The translations under genes and the position numbers were made by a program. Of a stretch of 64,000 nucleotides of DNA, positions 9,957 through 20,770 are shown piece after piece; position 1 is the stretch's first letter; every line of letters starts with the position of its first letter. A model generated the notes under the pieces. It worked only from the letters and a program-made list of their open reading frames with translations, did not search any database and was not told the origin of the DNA. Source of the DNA: Argentina anserina (Eukaryota > Streptophyta > Magnoliopsida > Rosales > Rosaceae); contig NC_065877.1 in assembly GCF_933775445.1 (NCBI RefSeq), positions 21,638,001 through 21,702,000 on the forward strand, read 5' to 3'.

Positions 9957-12717
9957 TGTAATAACCCGATTTTTCGGAATGATGTTTGGTTTGTTTAATT
10001 TCTATTAAGTTGTGAAATTCATTAAAATGAAATTTGGATTGCTTGCAACATTACGAAACTCGAACGGAAACGTTTCGGAACGTTTATTTAGAAAAAACGT
10101 TACGTTTCCGCAATATATATATATCGACTTTTATTTTGTCGCTCGGTTGTGAAAACATGCTTCACAAAAATTGTAGAGCTCGTCGATACGAGTTCGTGGA
10201 CGCGTCACGCGTTCGATTCGGAAATCGTACATGAAAGTTATTAATGTCGGAAGTTAGTTTCCAATTTTGAAAACGAGTATAAAAAAGACTTTTTTCTGAT
10301 TAGGTTTTCCATTTCTGGAAACCCCTCTCTCTCTCTCTCCTCTCACCGCCTCCCTCGGTTCTCTCTCTCCCCGATTTGCTCTCCCTCTCTAAAAACAAAA
10401 ACCCAGCTCCGGCAATCTCATCCTCCGCCCGACCGTGTCGCACACCGCCGGCCTAGGAAGCTTCGCACGGACGTCCGCAGCAACCCTCGAGCTCGCCGCA
10501 CCTTCCCGCGCTGACGTGAGTCTCTCCGCAACAACCCGAGGTCTGCAAGACCCTTCGCCGCTGTCGTGCTTCTCTCCGACGATCTCCGGTGACTTCAAGG
10601 CGTGGAATAGATAAGGGTGAGTTGAATTGATTGATTGTGTGGTTGTTTGGTGTGATTTTGTTGGAATTGGATGGATCTGGTACAGATCGGGGGAGGAGAA
10701 AGTGAGGGGGGATACCGCCGCCTTAGGCGGCGCGTGTGAGGGCATGGAGGGGTCTAGGGGCGGCGTGAGGTCGTGGGGAGGAAGAGGGAGAAGAATGGAG
10801 GGATTTTGGGGCGGCGGTGGCGTGCTACGCGCCGGCCTTAGGCTCGGCGCGTGAGCGCCACGCGCGGCCTGCGGGAGGTGGCGCGTGTACCCCACGCGCC
10901 ACCACGTGCGGCGGCGTGTGAACAGTAAATTCAAACAGTAAATTGTAAAATTTATTTTTACGGCGGTGAATGTAAAAATGTGATTTACGTACGGTAAATG
11001 TAAATTTTATTTTACGTACTGTAAATGTAAATGTAAATGTAAATTACTTTCAGTAAAATGTAAAAAGTAATTTCAGAAGGATAATTTAGTAATTATTATT
11101 TACTGAGACAGTATTTACATTTGAATAGTATTCGTACATACAGAAATGTGTAAACAGTATGTACTAATTGATATGGATTTGTACAGAAATACGTGAACAG
11201 TAATTTCGTAAAACCAGAAATTGCTGAACAATAACTTATTATTACTGTTTCGGCATTTAAGGTTTACGAAACGATTCTAAATTCTTTTCTTATCTTTTTA
11301 AGGTGATCGATAAATCAAGAAAATGAATTATCTTCGGAAATTGTGGAATTACGCTCGAGTTGATAAGGTGAGTAAAATCTCACATATATACGAATCTACC
11401 CTAGCGGAGATTCAAGATTTTGCAGAATTTTAAGAATGAAATGTGACATGTATATGTTATAGTGAATTATATATATATTGTATAAATGGTAAATAGGTAC
11501 ATATATATATAGTTTACTATATAATAAACTGTTATGATTTTATCGTGATTATGTCATTTTGATGACGAGAGTTATATATCGAGCGTGTGATTTGATTTGT
11601 ACAATATGAGGCGATGATTATCGTATGTGGTTTTAACATGGAGTTTGTTAAAACGTTGTCTTCAGACGAGTTTTGTCTTCGGACGTGTTTATGAAATATG
11701 ACATGTATATGATATAGTGGATTATATATATATTGTATAAATGGTAAATAGATACATATATATATATAGTTTGCTATATAATATAATGTTATGATTTTAT
11801 CGTGATTATGTCATTTTGATGACGAGAGTTATATATCGAGCATGTGATTTGATTTGTACAATATAAGATTATGATTATTGTATGTGGTTTTAACATGGAG
11901 TTTGTTAAAACGTGTTTATGTCTTCGGATGTGTTTGGCATGTCGGAACCTAGCTTTTGGCCGGGCGAAAGTTACGATACAGTTAGAGCTCTAGTCTGTCT
12001 GCCGGAGTACTGCATGTGAGGTATCAGATGGGTTATCGGCTCATGAATACTCATATTTTGGATATTGGGTAGCAAAAGGTTGCCCAATATCGGCGGTGTA
12101 CTACGTGAGGGGTAACAGATGTGTACCACCGTTCATTAGTACCCGTATTATAAATGTATTTGGGTAACCAGAAGGGTTGCCCAATTTCTCATGAGCACTT
12201 TCATTTCATATTTTTTTGGGACAACCAGATGGGCCGTCCATTGACTCATGAGTGCATTTATATTTGTTGATTTGTGGATTTTCGTATATATTGATATGCG
12301 AGTTATATTTTCGTTTTACTCATACGAGCTGTAAAGCTTACCGGGTTTGTGTTTACATTCCCGGTGCACCAATTCAATGGTGTAGGGGATAATTCCGCAG
12401 GTGTTGATTAGTGGAGATCGAGGGACAACTCTGAAGACTCGAAGTTGTTCATTATCCTGCTTGTGGTGAGGTTTTTATTGTGGATTGTGTGAGAACTTGT
12501 GAGGATTTATTCGTGGGTTTTGTGAGAGATTGTGAAGATTATTACATTTCCATTTTTATGTAATGTTTGAGTATAAATTTGGTTTGTCTAAGTTGTATTG
12601 TGAACTCAGTAATGATCTGTTATGGCATTTAAAATAATTTCGATTCATTGAGATTGTTTAGTGTTTCACGACTTTGAAATTTTAAATTTTTATGCTCGAA
12701 ATTTTGGGGTCGTTACA
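9957..12717 (+). mobile_element. Solo LTR (copy 1 of a TGTAAYRACCC family)
   Basis: A 2761-bp unit starts TGTAATAACCCGATTTTTCGG and ends GGGGTCGTTACA, with TG...CA ends and an imperfect inverted TGTAAYRACCCC terminus. The flanks are a perfect 5-bp duplication, GTCTC at 9952-9956 and 12718-12722. No primer site, polypurine tract or polyprotein lies inside, and a second copy (35025-37323) has the same ends and its own perfect 5-bp duplication. Together these indicate a solo LTR left by LTR-LTR recombination of a long-LTR, probably Ty3/Gypsy, element. Inside: a GC-rich stretch (10.4-10.9 kb), TGTAAA-type short repeats (10.95-11.1 kb) and a roughly 255-bp tandem duplication at 11438-11935. Confidence 0.88.
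11438..11935. repeat. About 255-bp tandem duplication inside solo LTR copy 1
   Basis: Two adjacent units begin GAAATGTGACATG (11438) and GAAATATGACATG (11693). They run in parallel through TTATCGTGATTATGTCATTT and TTAACATGGAGTTTGTTAAA. They differ by scattered substitutions, so the duplication is not fresh. Confidence 0.8.
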
Positions 12718-13698
12718 GTCTCGAACTTCCCTTTGATGTGAGGCATCGTGACCATCCCATCTGTTATTCGAATTGAACCACATAACCCCCAATAAAAGAA
12801 AGCTGACGGAGCTTGATTGTTTTCTGGAGACTCCATGTTATATATAACCATGTCATTTCTATTCACCCCTTATCTTCTCTGTTTCATTTGGCCTCCTTGA
12901 ATACCATGTCTAGAGGAAATCCCATCTTGATCTCCGTCTTCCTCCTCCTCCCTTTTACAGTTCTTTCACAAACGTCTGAAAATCCGTTAGATAGCTGCAC
13001 CTCTACTTGTGGAGATACATACATAAGCTATCCATTTCGACTGAAAGGAGACGCTCAAAGTTGTGGGAGCAATAGGTTTGAGCTCTCTTGTGAGGAGAAT
13101 GCTACTGCTGCAGTACTATACTTGGATTCAGTAAGGTATTATGTGAGGTCAATCCATTACAATAATTTCACAATCCGAATTGTGGATTCCGGTGTTCAGA
13201 AGAAGAAGAACTACTGTTCAACCCCACTTTACTCTTTAACCTCCGACAACTTCACCCAAAAGTTTTATTCCGAATATCCCTATGGACTCTCTTCGTTTTA
13301 CACTCCTTATTTGGACCAAGTGCCACTAATACTCGTGACCTGCGCAACGCCAATGAATTCAACTCTGCTTATTGAAACAGCTTCATGCCTCAACAACACC
13401 ACCATCAATTCTTGCAAACATTCTTATTTCATGGTTGGCTCCGTAACTTCATTTGATTTGGGGAGAACCTGCGAAGTAACACAAATGCTTTTAGCATCGC
13501 CTGCTTCAACCTACAAAAGTTTCGCGTTCCGTAAAATCTACAAGAACATGAGGTCATGTGAAAGGATTTGTGATGAACTAGTGAACGGTTTTGAACTCTC
13601 ATGGTTCGTGTATGGATGTGGAGAATGCAAAGGTGATGAAGTGTGTGATACGTCGTTCGACGAGCCTATGACTATCAAGTGCACGGGGCCATCGTCAG

Positions 13699-14404
13699 GT
13701 TTGTTCTTAATTAGTATGATTTAATTGATTTCACTTGTCAACTGCCCTATGCTAATCCTATATTCTTTTTTCATCTATTTAGGAGAACGCTGGTATGACC
13801 CGATAAAGAATGAGTTTGAAGGCAAGTGCTCTTTGTTCTGTATTTCTTGATGTTCATAAGTTTAACTGTTTATGCAACAAGTGGTTTCGATAAGCTCAAT
13901 AGTACCAGTGTATTGATACATTATGTAGCGATGCATCAAATAGATTTAGTTCGATAAAATGATACACGAAGAGGATATAAATAGAGTTCCTTAAAAACTG
14001 TCTCGTAGGTGAGCATGCCTTGTGCTCTTATATATCTTACTAACTAATAGAGTCGGTCTACCTCTGAATTTAATTAGTATACTTGATGCGAAAGTACACT
14101 GATGCACTCTATCATAATGTTTACGCTCATTTAGAAGCTTTAGAGATACTATTCGAGTTAAAGTTTTCTATATCCATTCGTTCATCATTTTTATGATCCA
14201 ATTTTCCTCAATTGCAGGGAAACTTTTCTTGTACAACTCTTAAGTTTCACGTTCAGCTCATTATAAATGCACCCGTTTATTATGGTAAGAGAGATGGATC
14301 TCCAAATCATATTCAAACGAATTAAACATTTGCAGTGACATTCAATAAATAGTTTGTGCTTTGCCTACAATGTATTTTTATTGATTTCTTTCTGTGAACA
14401 ACAG
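13699..14404 (+). other. Intronic region of receptor-kinase pseudogene 2
   Basis: This holds the small exon 13783-13821 and AT-rich introns. An acceptor near 14217 opens a frame (GKLFLYNS) that stops at once, so any third ectodomain exon here is either degraded or was not recognised by me. Confidence 0.45.
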
Positions 14405-15220
14405 CACTACCACAAGCAGCTAAGCTTGTAATTGGCCTTCCTTGTTTAACCGCATTACTAATATACATGTGGAGAAGAAGACACTTATCCATGTACGATA
14501 ATATAGAAGACTTCCTGCAGAACAATAACAATCTCATGCCAGTGAGATACTCTTACTCAGACATCAAGAAAATGACAAAGGATTTCAAGGAAAAATTGGG
14601 TCAAGGAGGCTATGGAACGGTGTACAAGGCAACCCTTCGTAGCGGTCGGCTTGTGGCCATCAAGATTCTGGGTAAGTCCCAAGCTAACGGTCAAGACTTT
14701 ATCAATGAAGTTGCAAAGGATTCATCATGTTAATGTTGTGCAACTGATTGGATTTTGTGTTGAGGGATCAAAGCGTGCTCTTGTGTATGATTTCATGCCT
14801 AATGGGTCTCTTGACAAGTACATTTTTCTTCAGCAAGGAGCGAGCTCCTTAAGTTTCAAGAAAATATTTGAGATTGCGCTTGGAGTTGCTCACGGTATCG
14901 ACTATCTGCATCGAGGGTGTGATATGCAGATTTTGCACTTTGACATCAAGCCTCATAACATTATTTTGGATGAGGATTTCACTCCTAAGGTTTCTGATTT
15001 TGGGTTAGCAAGGTTATACCCATTGGATAATAGCATTGTGTCTTTGACCGCAGTAAGAGGTACGATTGGATACATGGCTCCTGAGCTATTCTATAAGAAC
15101 ATTGGAGGTGTTTCCTACAAGGCTGATGTATACAGTTTTGGAATGCTATTGATGGAAATGGCTGGGAGAAGGAAGAACTTGAATGGAGGGATAGATCAGT
15201 CAAGCCAGTTTAGTGAAAAT

Positions 15221-18200
15221 CAATGTTTTCAAATGCGAAAGTGAAGGCGAAGACGACTAGGGGTCGCCTCGCTAAGGCGAAACCTCAAGGCGAAAAAGTG
15301 ACTGTCTTTCCAACAAATATTTAATATATACATTACATTTATAAAAATATATCCTTATAAATAACATACTTAAAAATAACATGAAATTCATTATTTAGTT
15401 CTTTAAAGGTTCCAAATACGATTTCAATGACATAAAAGAGTTCAAACATAGACTCAAATTACATCAATGTAAAGAGAACTACACTTCAATCGTCCATATC
15501 ATCATACTCAAATCTAGTCACACCCACATGAATATCATCACAATCATTGTTGTTGAATGTAGTAGTATGAGGAGGCAAAAAGATCTTCTATCTCATCTTC
15601 ATCATTTCTAAGTAATGCAGCAAGTTTTTTCATTTTCTGCTTGTTTTTTCCTTTACCTAAAGAGAAAACTTGGAATTAAAAATGGAAGGATACATATATT
15701 CTAAAAAATTAAATAATATGCAGATTAGTAAGAAACTACTTACTTGAGCATTCATCACTCTTTCTTTTATTACTTTATCAGTGGAAAGTGGGTAAATTGG
15801 CTCATCAAGGCTCATATCTTCATCCAACACAAGCTCATCATCCATGACAGGCTCCTCTGATGGCTCCACAGAAATAGGAACTCGAGTTGAAAAATTTTGT
15901 TCATAACAATCAATAGGCATATTCCTTATAGCATCCACCTTAAATACATCCTCTTCAAGCCAAGAAATATCACTTGAGAGAATTGGATCTTCCACCTCTG
16001 ATATCCATTCATCATCAGAATCAATTTCCTCTACTAATATAGGGTCAAGCTTCTTTGATCTTCTTCAAATATTTCTCTCCCTTAATAAAGAGTTGTACTT
16101 CACATAAACCAATGCATTTAATCTTTTGTGTTCAAGTCTATTCCTTTTTTGTGTGTGAATCTAAAACCAACATAAGAATAAACTTAGAAGTATGCAACTT
16201 ATTATATAGTTGAAGTTTATAATAACAATCAAACACATGACCGTACCGACTCAAAGGTGCTCCAATTTCTCTCACATCCAGATGCACTACAAGTCAAGCT
16301 AAGGACACGGACTGCAAACTTCATCAACTCATGTGCTTCTTCTCCAAAACGCTCCCACCAACTTGCTACAAAAAATAAAAATAGCATTATTATTATCTAC
16401 AAACACTCAAGTATAGACATTTGTATTATAAAAATAACATACGAGGCATTACCTGGATTTCTTATCTTTCTAGAGTGTATAGCAATCGGAGTTCCAAACT
16501 CTCCAAGGCATTTGTCAAACATCTCCAATTGAATATCAGCTTTCAAACGATCATCAAAAGACATCATCCGATCCATACATTCATACAATCCCTTCTTCAC
16601 TTCCATAACATTAGAGAAGTTGTCCTCATAATGCAATTGAGGGTTTAGGTAGTAACCGGCAGCATGTAAAGGCTGATGGAGTTGAGGAGTCCACCTTGCA
16701 TCAATTTTATTCCAAATTGGTTGATAGTGTCTGATGTTCTTCTTCAAACTAAATGCAATCTTCTCTTTGGCAGCATCCTTCAGTTCATATATGTACCCCA
16801 TAGCAGGCCTTACTTCAGAATCAACCTCCCTCAAGACACACACTAATGGCAGCACACCTTTCACACAAAAAGTAACATCACTCCAAAAAGTATTCTAAAA
16901 AAGAATAATGACACGAACCTGTATTGCTTCATGGCTTTTAACAAAAGGGCCTTCAACCCACTGCTTGCTATTAAACATCATTTGAAGAGGCTGCTTCTGC
17001 TTATAGATGCTTTGAAGAGTGAGAAAGGCAGTTGCAAAGCGAGTCACAGCTGGTCGGATTATCTCTTTGTTGCTTGTGAATTCCCTCATCAAAGAAATGA
17101 CCCATGTGTGACCATAGAGAAATTTAACCACTTGCTTAGCACTTTTAATTGATTTCTCAAATATCGTCATTTTGCTAATATCTTCAAGCATAAGATCAAT
17201 ACAATGTGTTGCACATGGCGTCCACCACAACTTTTCTCGTCTTTGCATAAGCCTAAGTCCCGCATTCTTATAATTGGATGCATTATCGGTGACTATTTGA
17301 ATCACATTCTCTTCCCCAACTTCTCTCACCACATCATCCAAATATTTTAACATCAAAGATCCATTTTTCACACTACCGGATGCATCAATGGACTTCAAAA
17401 AGAAAGTACCAGCTGGACTATTCACAAGAAAATTAAGAAGCACTCTACCCTTTCCATCGGTCCAACCATCCGACATAATGGAACATCCATATTTCTCCCA
17501 AGCTTGCTTATGCTCTAACAAATACCTATCAATGTCTTCGACTTCTTCCCTAAGAATCCAAGTTCTTAATTCATGCATAGAAGGAGGCTTAAATCCTACA
17601 CCATACTTAGCAATGCCCTCTACCATAGCTAACCAAAATGGATCATTAACCGTATTGAAAGGAAGCACTCTAGAAAACATAAAACGACCAACCATTCGAC
17701 AAACATCTTTTCTTAACTCTTTTTTGTAAGCCTCATTCAATACAGTTTGTTTAGGCTCCGAAGCCACATATTTATCAATCGGTCCTATAACTTTTGGTTG
17801 GACAGTAGTACTCCCACATTCTGAACTTAGTTGGTGTTCAACGACATTACTCTCACCACCAATACCTGCCCCTATCTCACACAACATAATAGTTCTCTTA
17901 TTTTTATCATCTTTAGCATCCTTAATAGCTATTTGAAATTCGTTCTTTACATCTTTAGGGACTTTATTACAAGCTTTCATGCCACCTGAAATGCCTGCTA
18001 AATGATGCTTAAGCCTAGAGATAGTGCCACTACATACTTGATTACAAAAAACACATCTAAAATATTTCTCCCATTCCGTTTTCTTTGTATACTTCCAGGC
18101 CTTATCTCTTCCATCTTCCCCTTTCCCACTCATCACTAATATAATTACCAACACAATCACACACAAACAACAAAAACCCAATAGTGAGTAAATCAACATA

Positions 18201-18800
18201 ACCATTTACAGAAAACTAAGAGAACTAATAGAGAGTAGCAAAGATAACTAACTTGATAAATACCAAAGCAGGTAGACAAATTGAGGATGGAATTTGATGT
18301 GTGCAGACTGCAGAGGCAATGAAAATATTCGGGTTGATTCATAAGTAACAACAAATATTGACCGAATATGATTAGTCTAATTAAAGCATTATATCATCTA
18401 CATACACCATACCTTAATTACTCTCAGTTCACAAATGTGGCAATAGAGCAGAGAGAATGGATATGTCCATGCGGCTGAGAGAATGGAGAGGCTGAGATAG
18501 GTCAAATGGATGTTTGTTTAATTAACATACCAAACGACGGATGATTATAGGTTGAAAGGAAGTTGGTTTAATTAAAAAACGACGGGTCGTTTAATGCATT
18601 GATTATATGTCTTCGTCTTCTTCCTTGAAACGAGTCGTTTGGACGGGTCGCGCCTCGCATTCGGATCTCAGCTCTGCCTCACCGCTCCGGGCGTCGCCTT
18701 TCCAGCAGCACGTCGGCGTTAGAGCCAACGAGGCTTTTCATCCCCGCCCCGCACTGAAGCGCGCATCGGCGTCGTCTCGGCGTCGCCTTTGACAACATTG
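15221..18800 (-). mobile_element. hAT transposon (CAATGTTTT ends) with degenerate DUF659-type transposase
   Basis: A 3580-bp element begins CAATGTTTTCAAATGCG and ends, inverted, CAATGTTGTCAAAGGCG. The target duplication is GTGAAAAT (15213-15220) against GAGAAAAT (18801-18808), 7 of 8. GGCGAAG/CGTCGCC-rich subterminal motifs occupy both ends. The interior carries a minus-strand transposase gene. Removing the element rejoins the host kinase sequence. It shares terminal bases with the 410-bp MITE in the neighbouring kinase pseudogene. Confidence 0.92.
15486..18133 (-). pseudogene. hAT transposase, BED-finger plus DUF659 plus C-terminal dimerisation domain
   Basis: The start at 18133 gives MSGKGEDGRDKAWKYTKK and then a BED-type zinc finger (FRCVFCNQVCSGTISRLKHHLAG). 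The DUF659/RNase H-like region follows (FWLAMVEGIAKYG, SDGWTDGKGR, IVTDNASNYKNAG, WWTPCATHCIDLMLEDI). Exon 1 runs to 16453, a short exon 16365-16247 carries the hAT dimerisation motif (SWWERFG, SASGCERNWSTFES), and exons 16160-15744 and 15656-15486 end in an acidic tail (EYDDMDD). Two in-frame stops (TAG at 16897-16895; TGA in the fourth block near 16062) and a one-base shift in the last exon mean it is not a full transposase as read. It would bind element ends and catalyse cut-and-paste transposition in the nucleus if intact. Confidence 0.85.
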
Positions 18801-19117
18801 GAGAAAATTACTTCCCTTCATGGGTATCTAACCAATTGAATGAAGGAAAGGACATAGAGATAGAAGATGCCACAGAGGATGAGATGAAAATCGTAAAGAA
18901 GATGATTTTAGTAGCACTGTGGTGCATACAAATGAAGCCAAGTGAACGCCCTTCAATGACGAAAGTGGTCGAGATGCTTGAAGGCGAACTGGAGAGCCTC
19001 CAAATACCCTCAAAGCCTTTCTTATGTCTCCAACAAATCCCAACTGAGGATAGTGGAACACTTCAACTTCAGCAGGTGGATCACTACCGACTGAATCTAC
19101 AGAGATCAGTTCACTAA

Positions 19118-19518
19118 TCTCATAAGAAAATGCAAGTTAGTTTACTAAGCAATGTTTTTTTTGGTGGACTTATCTACTGAGCAAATGTAGTTCATGCAAG
19201 CTTATTTTTGCGAATTATCTACCTTTTCTCGCTTAAGAAAAAGGGATACGAGAGGCAAGAAATGTCCTTACTGCCCCATATTATAGAAGAAGATACAGAT
19301 ACAACAACTGGCGAAGCCAAAACCTCACCAAGAAATCATAATTGAGAAAGACCCAAAAGATCACTATTACAAGACAAAACAATGAAAGGAGTCGTCGCAT
19401 CCTCATCAAACTAAAGAGAACGAATAGGCAAATATACCATAGTAGTACCATAATTTGTTAGAGCAATCTCTGTTACATGTGTAGAACGAGAATCTGAAAA
19501 CAAATAAGAGTGCAGACA
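19118..19518. other. 3' flank of receptor-kinase pseudogene 2
   Basis: Short intergenic stretch after the kinase stop. No coding or RNA feature recognised. Confidence 0.5.
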
Positions 19519-20284
19519 TGTGTACAAATAAAATGTGATTTATTGATAATCAAGCGCGAAGTTACAATTTTTGTGAACTCCTCTGATCCTATCTTCGTAG
19601 ATAACTTGACTCAAGGGTGACATGCACTTGATCTTGAGAATTGGAGTTTGGATTTGGATTTGATGAAGAACGAGTGATTCGGTAGCTTGATGATTCTTTG
19701 TGGACTTGAGTTTGGATTTAGATTTGATGAAGAACGATTGATTTGGTAGCATGATGATTCTTCGTGGACTTGGGACACTTCGGGATTTCTTGAGAGTGAT
19801 CTTGCTCAAGTGATTTTCTCTCTTCTTCTCCAAAATAAAAATCTACTTCTCTTTATGTTGGAATGAGTATTTATAGTGTCAAGGCTTCTAGTTTATAGAA
19901 TATTTTTAATGACACTAAAATAATAATATTTATTTAGTTGTACAATTAAATCAATATGTATTTTCTGATTAATTTAAAATTAGTTATGAGAATAACTAAA
20001 TTAAATAGATTCAAATAATTGATTTAATTATAACCGTAAAAGAATTTATTAATTTAATCAAATGTCCGATTACCATTTCGATAGTCAATGACATTCAATT
20101 TCCAATTGAAGTCGGACTCGCGTAGCTTCGATTACGATAATTCGTTTATGTACTGATGCGAGTTTTATTCGGATCCGTACTGATTTTGTTGACTTTTGGG
20201 TCACATGTGCAATTTTGTCGGGTTCTTGGTCGATTTAATCATTTAATGAAGATGATTTACTTCATTAAATTTCTTGTGTCTACA
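19519..20284 (-). mobile_element. Gypsy (Tat-like) LTR, probable 3' LTR on the minus strand
   Basis: Read on the minus strand the segment starts TGTAGACACAAGAAATTTAA and ends TTTGTACACA, so it has TG...CA ends over about 766 bp. It is directly preceded by the polypurine tract AAGTGGGGGCATT (20285-20297). The TGTAGACAC start with AT-rich TTAAATGA-type repeats is familiar from Tat-type Gypsy LTRs. No matching second LTR was found in the window, so the element is truncated or rearranged. An 11-bp repeat, TGCAGACATGT, occurs at 19511 and 20308; I cannot tell whether it is chance. Confidence 0.55.
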
Positions 20285-20297
20285 AATGCCCCCACTT
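20285..20297 (-). other. Candidate polypurine tract
   Basis: AAGTGGGGGCATT on the minus strand, immediately upstream of the TGTAGACAC LTR start. This is typical of a plus-strand priming site. Confidence 0.5.
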
Positions 20298-20770
20298 CAA
20301 GTCGTGTTGCAGACATGTCGTCGTCACGTACCGAAAGCACAGCTTGAAGTATGCACTTTGATTTGGAGAATTTGTGGAGCTAGTTTCTGGGGCTCCGCAA
20401 ATTTTGTAGTAATCTTTCCTTATGACTTCTGAGATTTAGTTTGACATGAAGGAAATTATTGACATCTCCGTCGATTTATTTGATTTGGTGTTGATTGGGT
20501 ACGGCTTGAGCATTTATTGATGATCATTGATGAATCTCTTCTCTAGTATTGATTGCTAAGCAGTGTTGGTTTTTTTTCTGTCTTTATTAATGTAGCTGCA
20601 TGTTTGTCTACTTAAGCATGCTTTTGCATTCTGCATGCATTTCCTTTTCACTTTATACAACTTAAATGTTTGACTAATGTCCCATAAAGTTTTATTTAAT
20701 CGCCAGTGATCTTCTAGTTCAACACACAGAAGAAGAAAAAAAAACCATTTCATTCATTGCTCATTTTTGT

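Larger units (their letters stand above)
12906..19117 (+). pseudogene. LRK10-like receptor kinase pseudogene 2, split by a hAT transposon
   Basis: Exon 1 (12906-13698) gives a signal peptide (MSRGNPILISVFLLLPF...) and a GUB_WAK_bind/WAK-associated cysteine-rich ectodomain. The start at 12906 is preferred over an upstream ATG because the signal peptide begins there. A 39-nt exon 2 (13783-13821) would need a GC-AG intron (donor GCAAGT). The kinase exon starts near 14405 with a hydrophobic helix ([16 protein letters not shown]) and carries [28 protein letters not shown] and SDFGLARL. An apparent 8-nt deletion near 14715 shifts frame between FINEVA and [10 protein letters not shown] 3.6-kb hAT element interrupts subdomains X-XI at 15221-18800; the frame then resumes (PSWVSNQLNEGKDIEIED, LWCIQMKPSERPSM) and stops at 19117. 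The non-RD HFD motif is family-typical. The product cannot be a working kinase unless the element is spliced or excised and the frameshift is an assembly error. Confidence 0.87.

Noticed and set aside
10389..10934. 181-codon open frame in the GC-rich part of solo LTR copy 1
   Set aside because: Low-complexity Pro/Arg-rich translation, antisense in a GC-rich LTR segment, no family features.
19511..20318. 11-bp TGCAGACATGT repeat as a MULE target duplication around the 19.5-20.3 kb segment
   Set aside because: The segment between has no terminal inverted repeats, and LTR ends with an adjacent polypurine tract explain it better.
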